From the NCBI GenBank assembly GCA_030018265.1, contig JASEFX010000003.1:82561-146560 (forward strand): DNA of 64,000 nt, written 5' to 3'. A program made the translations under genes and the position numbers. The notes under the pieces are model-generated. The model saw nothing but the letters and a program-made list of their open reading frames with translations, did no database searches and was not told where the DNA came from. This document shows positions 10,104-20,102 of the stretch, one piece after another (position 1 is the first letter of the stretch; the number at the start of each line of letters is the position of its first letter). This DNA is from Candidatus Saccharicenans sp. GTDB taxonomy: Bacteria; Acidobacteriota; Aminicenantia; Aminicenantales; Saccharicenantaceae.

Positions 10104-11702
10104 TTAACTCCTTTTCTTTTCGCCAACAATCTGGATGCATTCCCTTCTGGCGATGATGACCGATACTCCGTGATAATGGAGTTCTTCTTTTATTACCTTA
10201 ACATTTTCCTGATGATTTTTCGGGAGCGGCACAATCACTCTGATATGTTCCGGAGCCACACCCAGCCCGGCAATCAGCCGGTCGAGAGGTTCACCGGTGC
10301 CGAAGCTCGGCTGCGTTCCGGTCATGGCCACCGTTCCGTTATCTAAGATTATGACCGTCATATCAGTATTGGAATGCACAGCATCCAGCAACGGAGTGAT
10401 GCCTGAATGAGCGAAGGTGGAGTCGCCGATCACCGCCACCGAAGGATAGATTCCAGCTTCCGCCCCACCCTTGGCCATCGATACGCTGGCCCCCATGCAG
10501 ACGCAGGTGTGGATGGCATTGTATGGGGGAAGCGCCCCCAGGGTATAACAGCCAATGTCGGAAAAAACCACCGGCCTGGCAAATCCTTTCAGCGCTTCAT
10601 TCAAGGCCTTGTAGGTATCAGCGTGGGGACATCCTGTGCAGAGCTGCGGTGGTCGGGGCGGGAGCTTCAGATCGCCCGACGGCAGTCTGGGATTTTCAGC
10701 CAGACCGAGAGCCCTGGCCACCAGATCCGGGGTGAGTTCCCCGCTCTGAGGCAGCGCGCCGTCCAGCTTCCCGCGAATTCTTTTCCCGGGTATTCCTGCT
10801 ATTCCCCTTATAAATCTTTCGACAAAAGGATAGCCCTCTTCAATCACCAGGATTTCTTCCACTCTGTCAATGAGTTCCAGAAGTTTCTTTAACGGAAAAG
10901 GATAGGTGGAGATTTTCAGGAAGGAGGGCTCGGAAGGAAGAAGGGCTGCCACCTCTTTGAAATAATTATAGGCAATTCCCGTTACCACCACCCCTAACTT
11001 CCCGCCGTCAGTGTTCAAGCACAGACGGTTGTAGGGGGTATTCTCCGAATAATCTAGCAAATCCTTCTGTCTTTCGAGCAGCAGGTTGAACCGGCGTCGG
11101 GCATTGGTCGGCAGAAGCGTCCAGTCCTGCCATGTTCCGTAAGGAAAATCCCGGTTTTTTTCCCGCGCGGGCGCCGGTTCGACCGGAGCCCGGCTGTGGG
11201 CCAGCCGGGTGACCAGCCTGATCAAAACCGGAATATGAAATTTTTCCGACAGATCAAAAGCTTCCCTGGTCATATCGTAGGCTTCCTGGTGACTGGCCGG
11301 CTCTAAACAGAGTATGCGGGCAAAATCAGCGTAATAACGGCTGTCCTGCTCATTCTGAGAAGAATGCATGCCAGGGTCATCAGCCGAAACTACCACCAGC
11401 CCGCCGTTTGCCCCGGTGACGGCAGCGTTGATGAAGGGGTCAGCCGCGACGTTGAGTCCGACATGCTTGAAGGAAACAAGAGCTCGCTGGCCGGCAAAAG
11501 AAACGCCGAGAGCTTCCTCGCAGGCTACTTTCTCATTCACGCACCATCTGGCAATATATTTCTGGTTGCCGTCAGACCTGGATATCAGATATTCCATGAT
11601 TTCAGAAGCCGGTGTCCCTGGATAGGAATAGGCAGCGGTCAGACCGGCGTCAATCGCCGCCTGGGCTACCGCCTCGTCTCCGAGAAGAACAATTTTTGGC
11701 AT
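10104..11702 (-). CDS. iorA: Indolepyruvate ferredoxin oxidoreductase alpha subunit (TPP-dependent)
   Basis: LLGDEAVAQAAIDAGLTAAYSYPGTPASEI..., PQLCTGCPHADTYKAL, VIGDSTFAHSGITPLLDAV, ILDNGTVAMTGTQP. Confidence 0.93.
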   Translation of the reverse strand: MPKIVLLGDEAVAQAAIDAGLTAAYSYPGTPASEIMEYLISRSDGNQKYIARWCVNEKVACEEALGVSFAGQRALVSFKHVGLNVAADPFINAAVTGANGGLVVVSADDPGMHSSQNEQDSRYYADFARILCLEPASHQEAYDMTREAFDLSEKFHIPVLIRLVTRLAHSRAPVEPAPAREKNRDFPYGTWQDWTLLPTNARRRFNLLLERQKDLLDYSENTPYNRLCLNTDGGKLGVVVTGIAYNYFKEVAALLPSEPSFLKISTYPFPLKKLLELIDRVEEILVIEEGYPFVERFIRGIAGIPGKRIRGKLDGALPQSGELTPDLVARALGLAENPRLPSGDLKLPPRPPQLCTGCPHADTYKALNEALKGFARPVVFSDIGCYTLGALPPYNAIHTCVCMGASVSMAKGGAEAGIYPSVAVIGDSTFAHSGITPLLDAVHSNTDMTVIILDNGTVAMTGTQPSFGTGEPLDRLIAGLGVAPEHIRVIVPLPKNHQENVKVIKEELHYHGVSVIIARRECIQIVGEKKRS

Positions 11703-11749
11703 TTCTTCATTCCTTAAATAAAATTTTGAAGCTGACAGATTTAGTAAAT

Positions 11750-11779
11750 AGCATACAATTTATATCTTAAAGCTGTCAA
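11750..11779 (-). promoter_or_regulatory. Predicted promoter of iorA-iorB-acd operon (TTGACA-18-TATGCT)
   Basis: Minus strand TTGACA (11779-11774) and TATGCT (11755-11750). Confidence 0.5.
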
Positions 11780-11882
11780 GGAAATAAGAGTTGCCCATTT
11801 TCCACTATTCCTATAGAATTATGGTAAATTATTTATGTCCGGTATATAAACGGGGAAATCATAACCCGGGAAGGAGGCTTAA

Positions 11883-12335
11883 ATGTTCAGAATTTCAACC
11901 AAGGGACGTTACGGCACCCGGCTGATGCTAAATCTGGCCATGCACTTCAGCGAGAAATCGCCGGCCAGGTCGTTGAAGGAGATCGCCGAAGAAGAGGACA
12001 TCTCCTTACGGTATCTGGAACAAATTATAATCCCTCTTCGCGACCACCGCCTGGTAATAAGCCAGCGGGGGGCTGGAGGAGGTTACACTCTGACGAGGCC
12101 GCCAGCAGCCATAAAACTCAGCGAGGTGCTTCAGGCTGTCGAGGGCAACTGCTGTCTGGTGGAATGCGTTGAGGATGAACGCCTCTGCAAGCGGGCCTCC
12201 TACTGCGCGGCTCATGAAATCTGGAAAGAGGGTACACGGGTGATGAAAAACTACTTCGATTCGATAAGCCTTCAGGACATGGTGAAAATAGCTGAAAAAA
12301 AGAGCCGCCGGAAATCAAAGTCGCTGAAGAGCTGA
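11883..12335 (+). CDS. Rrf2-family transcriptional regulator, possible Fe-S ligand cysteines
   Basis: FRISTKGRYGTRLMLNLAMHF...ISLRYLEQIIIPLRDHRLVISQRGAGGGYTLTRP; Cys cluster CCLVECVEDERLCKRASYC. Confidence 0.92.
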   Translation: MFRISTKGRYGTRLMLNLAMHFSEKSPARSLKEIAEEEDISLRYLEQIIIPLRDHRLVISQRGAGGGYTLTRPPAAIKLSEVLQAVEGNCCLVECVEDERLCKRASYCAAHEIWKEGTRVMKNYFDSISLQDMVKIAEKKSRRKSKSLKS

Positions 12336-12351
12336 AAGAGACCGGCAGAAA

Positions 12352-13695
12352 ATGCTCACAGGAGTGTGGTATTTCTTAACTTCCATCAGGCTGGCCATCG
12401 TTCTTCTGATCTTAATTATTCTTCTGTCGATAGCCGGAAGTCTGATTCCCCAGGAACAGGAACCGGAATTTTATCAGAAATATCTGCCGAAAATTTCCGG
12501 GTTGATTCTTTTTCTCGAATTCCATCACCTTTATCGCTCTCCCCTGTTCCTCAGCCTGGTCTTTCTGTTTCTTCTGAATCTGTTATTCTGCAGCCTGAAA
12601 CAGCTTCCGGCAAAATTTCGCCGGCTTAAAACCACAACAGGAGATCACCCTCCGGGCAGAATGTACAAGCTGTCGACGGAGGATAGCTTGAAAATAGATA
12701 AATGGCTGAACCGGGAAATCCTGTCGCTTGAATCTGTTTTGAGAAAAAAGGGATTCCGGACAAAAACCATCGAGGAAAGCGGGCAGAAATTCTTTCTGGC
12801 AAGAAAGGGTATCCCCGGACTCTTCGGGCCGGAGCTGGTCCACCTGGGGTTGATCATCATCATCATGGCCGGATTAATTTCCGCCCTTTTCAGCCAGCGA
12901 ATCACCCTGGCCTTTCTCGAGGGACAGACCGAAGAGATCCCGGGCAAAAACTTCGCTCTGCGCCTTGACCGCTTCACCACAGAATATTACCCCGATGGAC
13001 AGGTAAAAAGCTGGATCAGTGAGGTCTCGGTAATAGAAAACGGTCAGGTGAAATTGCAGAAGACGATCAGAGTAAATCATCCGCTTAAATTCGGCGGATT
13101 GAGTTTTTTTCAAATGGGTTACGGGCAGGATTGGGATCGGGCTTCGGTCGAGCTTCAGGTAAAACTGTCTGAGGAGAAAAACATAAAAATTGATATCAGA
13201 ACAGGAGAAAGCCTGACTTTTGAGGAAGGCTACAGAATCAGAATTTTATCTTTCGTTCCAGATTTTCAATTAGAGGCCAGCGGTCGAGTGGAAACCCGTT
13301 CGACTGAACCCCTAAACCCCGCTGCCCTGGTGGAAATCACTCATCACAGCGAGCAGGTTTTTCTCGGCTGGGTGTTTGCCCGGCAGCCGGAGCGAAAAGA
13401 CCTCCATAAACGAACCAGAGCGGAGGTTGAAGTTCGTCTGGTTAATTTTTCCGCTCCAACTTTTTCCGTGCTGGAAGCTTCTTCCGACCCGGGCACCGGT
13501 CCTGTCCGGGCAGGATGCATTCTTATGCTGCTTGGCCTTCTGACCTCATTTTACCTCCCATTCCGCGAGATCCGCATAAAGCAACAAGCCGGAAGCCTTC
13601 CGGAGCTTTATTTTTATTCGAGAAAACAGGCCGAAAGTTTTCAGGAAGAACTGGCTGTTCTTCTCGGCCTGAATAAAAAAACTTCAAAGGGTTGA
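12352..13695 (+). CDS. Cytochrome c biogenesis protein ResB family
   Basis: TM helices, SIRLAIVLLILIILLSIAGSLIPQ, GLSFFQMGYG. Confidence 0.88.
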   Translation: MLTGVWYFLTSIRLAIVLLILIILLSIAGSLIPQEQEPEFYQKYLPKISGLILFLEFHHLYRSPLFLSLVFLFLLNLLFCSLKQLPAKFRRLKTTTGDHPPGRMYKLSTEDSLKIDKWLNREILSLESVLRKKGFRTKTIEESGQKFFLARKGIPGLFGPELVHLGLIIIIMAGLISALFSQRITLAFLEGQTEEIPGKNFALRLDRFTTEYYPDGQVKSWISEVSVIENGQVKLQKTIRVNHPLKFGGLSFFQMGYGQDWDRASVELQVKLSEEKNIKIDIRTGESLTFEEGYRIRILSFVPDFQLEASGRVETRSTEPLNPAALVEITHHSEQVFLGWVFARQPERKDLHKRTRAEVEVRLVNFSAPTFSVLEASSDPGTGPVRAGCILMLLGLLTSFYLPFREIRIKQQAGSLPELYFYSRKQAESFQEELAVLLGLNKKTSKG

Positions 13696-13699
13696 AAAC

Positions 13700-14512
13700 A
13701 TGAGCGAATATACTCTGCTTCTGGCCGCCTTTTTGATTTATTTTCTGGTTATGGCCATGGGTTTTTTAAACCTGTTCAAGGGAAAGCAGGAAATCTCCAG
13801 GATCTCCTGGTACTTAGCTGTTTTCGGTTTTGCCCTGCATTCACTTTCTCTCCTGGTAAGGACAGTAAGTAGCCGCCAGGCTCCGTTCACCAGCATGTAC
13901 GAATCGGTTAACTTCCTCGGCTGGAGCTGCGTGCTGGCCACGATCATTTTTATCCGAAAATACCGGCTGCAAAAAACTGCCCCCTATCTCTGGCTGTTGG
14001 TGGTGGCGCTGATGGCTCTGGCTTCCTCGCCTGCCCTCCCTAAAGAAGTGACCCCGCTGGTTCCGGCGCTTCAAAGCTACTGGCTCTGGCTCCACGTCTC
14101 GGTGACTCTTCTGGGAGAAGCTTTCCTGGCGGTGGCTTTTGTCGCCAGCATTCTCTACCTGCTTTCAGCCGAAAAAGAGACAGCGGAAGAAAACTCCTCC
14201 GGAAGGAAAGAAAGACTTGACTTTATCGCCTACCGGGCGGTGACTGTCGGCTTTCCGCTGTTCACGCTTGGAGCCCTTGTTTTCGGAATGATCTGGGCAA
14301 GTAAAGCCTGGGGCCGCTACTGGGGCTGGGACCCCAAGGAAGTCTGGTCTCTGATCACCTGGCTTTTTTATGCCCTTTATCTTCACACCAGGCTGGTGCA
14401 CGGCTGGAGGGGAAAGAAGTCAGCCCTCATCGCCATCCTCGGCTTCCTGGCTGCTCTTTTTACTTTTTTCGGGGTCAATTATCTCCTCCGTGGACTCCAC
14501 AGCTATGTGTGA
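13700..14512 (+). CDS. Cytochrome c biogenesis protein CcsA/ResC
   Basis: WGRYWGWDPKEVWSLITWLFYALYLH tryptophan-rich haem-handling motif. Confidence 0.93.
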   Translation: MSEYTLLLAAFLIYFLVMAMGFLNLFKGKQEISRISWYLAVFGFALHSLSLLVRTVSSRQAPFTSMYESVNFLGWSCVLATIIFIRKYRLQKTAPYLWLLVVALMALASSPALPKEVTPLVPALQSYWLWLHVSVTLLGEAFLAVAFVASILYLLSAEKETAEENSSGRKERLDFIAYRAVTVGFPLFTLGALVFGMIWASKAWGRYWGWDPKEVWSLITWLFYALYLHTRLVHGWRGKKSALIAILGFLAALFTFFGVNYLLRGLHSYV

Positions 14513-14785
14513 AAAAGTTCCGGGAAAGCCATGCTGAAATAATATTGCCTGAGAAAGCCTAAGGAGCTATCCCTGTTGTTGCATTCTCTCCCGTTTCCGG
14601 CTCCGTGCAGGGTTAGCCGGACCGGCTGGATTATTTTGAAAGGCCCGGCTTTATAAAAGCGGTCGCGGATAACAGTATCTGCTATCGAGCTTCATCTCCT
14701 TCAGCCAGCTTTTCCCCTGAACTGAATGACCGCAAGAGACAGCTTCTGCTCTCGCCGGGACCTCAATCTCGTCCAGGCCTGGCAT

Positions 14786-15667
14786 TCACAGAGCCATCCG
14801 CTCGGCCGCTTCTATGGTATTCATCAGGAGCATGGTAACCGTCATCGGACCGACGCCGCCCGGAACCGGGGTTATCGCCGCAGCTTTTTCCTTGATGGCT
14901 TCAAAATCACAATCGCCAACCAGTTTGAAACCTTTTGGTGAGTTGGGGTCGGGCACACGGTTGACACCGACATCGATTACCACACAGCCCTCGGGAACCA
15001 TATCGGCGGTGATGGCCTTCGGCGCACCCATGGCCGCCACCAGAATTTCTGCCTGAAGGGTGAATTTTTTCAGGTCAGGAGTCCCCGTATGACATATGGT
15101 TACGGTGGCGTTGGCGCCGGGTTTTTTCTGCATCAGCAGAGCGGCCAGTGGTTTGCCGACTATGTTGCTCCGACCGCAGATTACCACGTGTTTGCCTTCA
15201 GGACTGTATCCGCTGCGCACCAGCATCTGCTGGACTCCGTAAGGCGTGCAGGGCAGCGGGCATGGTTCTCCCCGGAGAAGCTTCCCGAGGTTAATCGGAT
15301 GGAAACCGTCGACATCCTTCTCCGGAGATATATAATTGATAACTTTTTCAGTGTTTACCCATTTCGGCAGAGGCAGCTGCACCAGAACTCCGTGGAATCT
15401 CGGGTCCCGGTTCAGACGGTCCACGGTTTTCAGAATTTCCTCTTCGGAAGATTCGGCCGGAAGATGTACTGTCTCTTCAAAAATTCCCACCTCCTCAGCC
15501 CCTTTTGCTTTAGCCGTGACGTAGGAAACAGAAGCCGGGTCCTCGCCCACCAGTATAACACCCAGCCCCGGAGTAATGCCCTTTTTCTTGAGAGCAGCCA
15601 CCCTTTCCTTCAACTCTTCTCTTATCGAAGCTGCAACTTCTTTACCTGAGATTATTTTCGCTGCCAT
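14786..15667 (-). CDS. folD: Bifunctional methylenetetrahydrofolate dehydrogenase/cyclohydrolase
   Basis: GVILVGEDPASVSYVTAKAKGAEEVGI, HVVICGRSNIVGKPLAALL, TPVPGGVGPMTVTMLLMNT. Confidence 0.96.
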   Translation of the reverse strand: MAAKIISGKEVAASIREELKERVAALKKKGITPGLGVILVGEDPASVSYVTAKAKGAEEVGIFEETVHLPAESSEEEILKTVDRLNRDPRFHGVLVQLPLPKWVNTEKVINYISPEKDVDGFHPINLGKLLRGEPCPLPCTPYGVQQMLVRSGYSPEGKHVVICGRSNIVGKPLAALLMQKKPGANATVTICHTGTPDLKKFTLQAEILVAAMGAPKAITADMVPEGCVVIDVGVNRVPDPNSPKGFKLVGDCDFEAIKEKAAAITPVPGGVGPMTVTMLLMNTIEAAERMAL

Positions 15668-15820
15668 TTTTTACCTCCCTTTTTTTAATGCGTTAGTAAA
15701 TTAGCCGAAGAGACTCTCTGAGTCAATAAATATTTCATGAACATTTTCCGGCTCTTCGGTCAGCAGACGCGTTTTAACATTTTCTGGATTGAGGTTGAAC
15801 CGGCAGGCACCATGCTTCCA

Positions 15821-16969
15821 TCAATTTCCCGAGAGTCTCCGCTCAAGAAGCGGATTTTCTTCAGGATCAACCACTACGATGAAATCTCTATCCTGCTTGG
15901 CCCTGAGAAGAGCCCGGTCAGCCAGAGCGTAACAGCGGAAGAGATCGCGTACTTCCGGACCGAACAGCACACAGCCGACGGAAAATGTTACCTGCGATTC
16001 AATTCCGCGGTTTATCGATTGAAACTCGGCCTTCAGCTTGGAGAAAATGTTCCAGAGGTCGTTCTCGTTTCTGACGCCCGGGAAAAAGAACCCCAGTTCG
16101 TCCCCACCAAGCCGTCCGATCAGGTCGGAAGACCTCATTTTCCGCCTTATAGCCTGTCCCAGGCTCATCAGTATCTCATCCCCCAGAGGATGGCCCAGGG
16201 TGTCGTTAATCTCCTTGAACCGGTCTAAATCAAGTATGCAGAAAGACAAGCGACTTCCGGCAGCTTCTTCTCGGGCAAGGTGGCGCTTGACCTCATCCAT
16301 GAAGAAACCGCGATTCAGAAGCCCGGTCAGGCTGTCGACCTCAGCCAGCTGACGCAGAGAAATGGTGTGGAGAAAATTATCGCGATGAAGCTTCTCCAGA
16401 TAATAAGACACGGCCATGCCTATGAGGTTGGCTGAAACCAGAAAAAAATTGTTGTTTACAAAAACATAACCAGGTAGCGGGTTCACCACCAGGCTGACTG
16501 TTTCAAACCCCAGGATAATGATAAAACCGTTGACTGAAGCCCGGATAAACCTGAGACCCAGGAAGGTGTAATTGTAGATGATCACCAGCATCAGCCCCTG
16601 GGAATAAAGATAGGAAGCCGGGGCCGGAATTATGGCCAGCATGGCCAGAATTCCACCGCCTCCCACCAGGATGACAGCTGAGGTGATTTCCTGGTAATAG
16701 CGGATGATAATTTTTTTATTGAAGGAGAGAATAAAGCAGGCCACCATCACCGGGTTCACCAGGGCGAATCTGATAAACCAGATTTTTGGCCAGATAGCTC
16801 CCACACTCACTGAATCCAGAATGGCAAAAATAGAGTATAAAAAAATCCCCAGCAACAGCGCCCAGCGAAATCTGATTATTACCCTCTGGTGGTAACTCTC
16901 CAGGAATTTTGCTTCCAGCTCAGGGGATCTGAAGGTCAGGGTTACCGGGTTGGAAGTGGCTTCAGACAT
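15821..16969 (-). CDS. Membrane-bound diguanylate cyclase (GGDEF)
   Basis: Several TM helices then DSLTGLLNRGFFMDEV...DLDRFKEINDTLGHPLGDEIL...RLGGDELGFFFPG. Confidence 0.92.
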   Translation of the reverse strand: MSEATSNPVTLTFRSPELEAKFLESYHQRVIIRFRWALLLGIFLYSIFAILDSVSVGAIWPKIWFIRFALVNPVMVACFILSFNKKIIIRYYQEITSAVILVGGGGILAMLAIIPAPASYLYSQGLMLVIIYNYTFLGLRFIRASVNGFIIILGFETVSLVVNPLPGYVFVNNNFFLVSANLIGMAVSYYLEKLHRDNFLHTISLRQLAEVDSLTGLLNRGFFMDEVKRHLAREEAAGSRLSFCILDLDRFKEINDTLGHPLGDEILMSLGQAIRRKMRSSDLIGRLGGDELGFFFPGVRNENDLWNIFSKLKAEFQSINRGIESQVTFSVGCVLFGPEVRDLFRCYALADRALLRAKQDRDFIVVVDPEENPLLERRLSGN

Positions 16970-17183
16970 TTCCAGAACTCATACCGTCGTTAAATTCGTC
17001 AGAATTATATTATCCGCAATCAAACAAATCAACGAAAATTTGATGGTCAGGGGCCTGTGACCCCGGAAAAAATCACCTTTGAATATTGGAAAAGACTGGT
17101 TATTTTCCCTTTTCTCCATCAGGTTTGCCTGATAGAATTAAATATGCTAAAATTTTTCCGGCATTCGAGAAAAGGAGAAAACC

Positions 17184-17939
17184 ATGTCCGGACATTCTAA
17201 ATGGCATTCCATCAAACATAAAAAGGCGGCGGTAGACGCGAAGAGAGGCAAGATATTTACCAAGTTGATCAGGGAAATAACCGTCGCGGCCAAGATGGGT
17301 GGAGGCGACCCGGAGAAAAATCCCCGTCTGCGCAAAGCCATAGCCGATGCCAAGGCCGTCAATATGCCTTCCGACAACATCAAAAGAGCGATTATGAAAG
17401 GCACCGGCCAGCTTGAGGGCGAAGCTTTTGAAGAAGTGGTTTATGAGGGATACGGACCAGGCGGAGTGGCCATTTACATCACCGCTCTGACTGACAACAA
17501 AAACCGTACGGTGGCTGAGCTCAGACACATCTTCTCCAAGTACGGAGGCCGGATCGGCGAGTCTGGCTGTGTCGCCTGGATGTTCAAGCGCCAGGGTTAT
17601 ATAGACGTTGACAAATCAAAAGTTGACGAGGAGAAACTGCTGGAAATAGCTCTGTCCGCCGGTGCTGACGACGTCCGGGACGACGGCAGCAATTTTGAAA
17701 TAATCACCACGCCGGAAAATTACGAAGCCGTGCTGGAGGCTCTGAAGCAGAATAACATCGAAATCTCCGCTTCCAACGTCGGTTATCTGCCGCAGAACTA
17801 CGTGAAACTTGAGGGCAAACAGGCCGAACAGTGCTTGAAGTTGATTGAAGAGCTCGAAGACCACGATGACGTTCAATCAGTATCCGCCAATTTCGACATA
17901 GACGAAGAAGAGATAGCCAGGTACTCCGCTGCCAGCTAA
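17184..17939 (+). CDS. YebC/PmpR family protein
   Basis: [50 protein letters not shown]. Confidence 0.96.
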   Translation: MSGHSKWHSIKHKKAAVDAKRGKIFTKLIREITVAAKMGGGDPEKNPRLRKAIADAKAVNMPSDNIKRAIMKGTGQLEGEAFEEVVYEGYGPGGVAIYITALTDNKNRTVAELRHIFSKYGGRIGESGCVAWMFKRQGYIDVDKSKVDEEKLLEIALSAGADDVRDDGSNFEIITTPENYEAVLEALKQNNIEISASNVGYLPQNYVKLEGKQAEQCLKLIEELEDHDDVQSVSANFDIDEEEIARYSAAS

Positions 17940-17955
17940 CTGTATGGCCCGTTAG

Positions 17956-18468
17956 ATGAGGGTTCTCGGCATAGACCCCAGCCTGCAATCGACGGGATTC
18001 GGCATAGTTGAAAACCGGGGGGATATCCTGCAGGCGGTGGTTTATGGCATAATCAGGACCGACCGCCGCTCGGAGTTTCATCACCGATTGAACGAAATCC
18101 GAACGGAGCTGGAGAAGGTCATAGATCAATTTTCACCGGAAGAAGTGGCCATCGAAAACCCCTTCTATGCGCGCAACGTCAGGACGGCCATTTCCCTCGG
18201 CCAGGTAAGAGGCGCCGTGCTGGTGGCCGTGGCTTCAAGCCAGCGGCCGCTTTTTGAATACTCAGCGCTGGAAATCAAAAAGGCGGTTACCGGCTACGGC
18301 CAGGCAGAAAAGGATCAGGTTCAGCGCATGGTAAAAATTCTTCTGAACCTTGAGGATGACCGCCTGCCGCTGGACGCATCCGACGCGCTGGCCGCGGCTA
18401 TCTGTCATCTTAACAACAGACTGCTGACCATCCAACTGGACGGCGAGAGGGAACGAAACAGAAAATGA
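17956..18468 (+). CDS. ruvC: Crossover junction endodeoxyribonuclease RuvC
   Basis: MRVLGIDPSLQSTGFGIVE...EEVAIENPFYARNVRTAISLGQVRGA...DASDALAAAICHL. Confidence 0.96.
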   Translation: MRVLGIDPSLQSTGFGIVENRGDILQAVVYGIIRTDRRSEFHHRLNEIRTELEKVIDQFSPEEVAIENPFYARNVRTAISLGQVRGAVLVAVASSQRPLFEYSALEIKKAVTGYGQAEKDQVQRMVKILLNLEDDRLPLDASDALAAAICHLNNRLLTIQLDGERERNRK

Positions 18469-19052
18469 TCGCTTACCTTAAAGGAAAAATTCTGAAGAAA
18501 AAGCCCGGTGAGGTGGTGGTGGAGACCGGTGGCGTCGGCTATTCCCTGCTGATTCCTCTTTCCACCTACTTCAAACTTGGAGAGGAAGGAAATCCGGTGG
18601 AACTTCTGGTTTACACCCACCTGACGGACGATTCGCTCCAGCTTTTCGGATTCCTCACGGGGGAAGAAAAGAGCCTTTTTCTCAAGCTGATTTCCATCTC
18701 GGGAATCGGACCAAAAATGGCCATAAACATACTCTCCGGAATAGAACCACGGGAACTGGAAGAAGCTGTGCGGGAAACCAACGTCACCCGTCTGTCGATG
18801 ATTCCAGGCATCGGCAAGAAAACCGCACTGCGGGTGATCATGGAACTGGCCGATAAAATGGAGAAAAAAGAAAAAGTTCTCTCCCGCCGGGAATCGAAAG
18901 AAAGAGAGGACCTGATTTCTGCCCTGGTGAACCTTGGCTTCCGGCGCAAAGAATCCGAACAGGTGGTGGACCTGACCATCGGCAGCCTCGGCCCCCAGGC
19001 CGGTTTCGATACTTTGCTGAGAGAATGTCTGAAAAAGATGTCCAGAATCTAA
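18465..19052 (+). CDS. ruvA: Holliday junction helicase subunit RuvA
   Basis: [35 protein letters not shown]...[13 protein letters not shown]. Confidence 0.96.
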   Translation: MIAYLKGKILKKKPGEVVVETGGVGYSLLIPLSTYFKLGEEGNPVELLVYTHLTDDSLQLFGFLTGEEKSLFLKLISISGIGPKMAINILSGIEPRELEEAVRETNVTRLSMIPGIGKKTALRVIMELADKMEKKEKVLSRRESKEREDLISALVNLGFRRKESEQVVDLTIGSLGPQAGFDTLLRECLKKMSRI

Positions 19053-20092
19053 GGAGAAAAATTCAGCTGAGGAAAAAAATGCCCGCGATTCTGACTCCGG
19101 TTAAAACTCGAGAGGACATTCTTTTTGAAGACAGCCTGCGGCCGCAGAAATTTGACGATTTCATCGGCCAGGAGAACGTCAAAAACAACCTGAAAATCTT
19201 CATCGAAGCCGCCCGCAGAAGGAACGAACATCTCGACCACGTGCTGCTTTACGGTCCGCCCGGACTCGGCAAGACCAGCCTGGCTTACCTGATTTCGAGA
19301 GAGCTTGGCGTCGGCATAAAGCCCACCTCCGGACCGGTAATCGAAAGGGCGGGGGACCTCTCGGCTATTCTAACCAGCCTCCAGGACAGGGAAATCCTTT
19401 TCATCGACGAGATACACCGTTTGCATCCCTCGCTGGAAGAACTTCTTTATTCGGCTATGGAAGATTTCAGCCTCGATGTCATTATCGGTCAGGGACCGGG
19501 AGCCCGCAGCCACAAACTGAGGATAAAGAGATTTACTCTGGTGGGAGCCACCACCCGGGCCGGCAAAATATCAGCTCCGCTGCGCAGCCGCTTCGGCATC
19601 GTTCACCGGCTGGACTACTATCAGGAAGAAGACCTGAAAAAGATCATTCTGCGTTCTGCCCGAATTCTCGGCGTGAAGATAGATAGCAGCGGCGCCGAAG
19701 AAATTGCCAGAAGGGCCCGCGGAACCCCGCGTATCGCCAACCGTCTGCTGCGTCGCGTAAGAGATTATGCCGAAGTTAAGGGCGACGGCCGGATAGACGA
19801 AAAAATCGCCCGCCAGGCGCTCGACCGGATGGAAGTGGATGTCCTCGGACTGGACGAAATCGACCGGAAAATTCTTACGACGATAATGGAAAATTTCGGA
19901 GGCGGACCGGTCGGCATCAACACCATAGCTGCGGCTATCGATGAAGATAAAGATACCATAGAATCCATCTACGAGCCCTATCTCATGCGACTCGGTTTTC
20001 TCGAAAGAACCCTGCGCGGCCGAAGGGTAACGCCAAAGGCTTACGAACATCTCGGTTTCAAACCTCCAGCCGGCCAGAAAAAACTTTTCTGA
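19025..20092 (+). CDS. ruvB: Holliday junction helicase RuvB
   Basis: [26 protein letters not shown]...[17 protein letters not shown]...[18 protein letters not shown]. Start overlaps the ruvA end; the internal ATG at 19080 is an alternative start. Confidence 0.96.
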   Translation: MSEKDVQNLRRKIQLRKKMPAILTPVKTREDILFEDSLRPQKFDDFIGQENVKNNLKIFIEAARRRNEHLDHVLLYGPPGLGKTSLAYLISRELGVGIKPTSGPVIERAGDLSAILTSLQDREILFIDEIHRLHPSLEELLYSAMEDFSLDVIIGQGPGARSHKLRIKRFTLVGATTRAGKISAPLRSRFGIVHRLDYYQEEDLKKIILRSARILGVKIDSSGAEEIARRARGTPRIANRLLRRVRDYAEVKGDGRIDEKIARQALDRMEVDVLGLDEIDRKILTTIMENFGGGPVGINTIAAAIDEDKDTIESIYEPYLMRLGFLERTLRGRRVTPKAYEHLGFKPPAGQKKLF

Positions 20093-20102
20093 AAAATTCC
20101 CG

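Noticed and set aside
14513-14785. 273-nt convergent intergenic region between ccsA and folD as a possible ncRNA
   Set aside because: Only weak hairpins (e.g. AGCCGGACCGGCT); no match recalled to SRP, 6S, RNase P, tmRNA or riboswitch cores.
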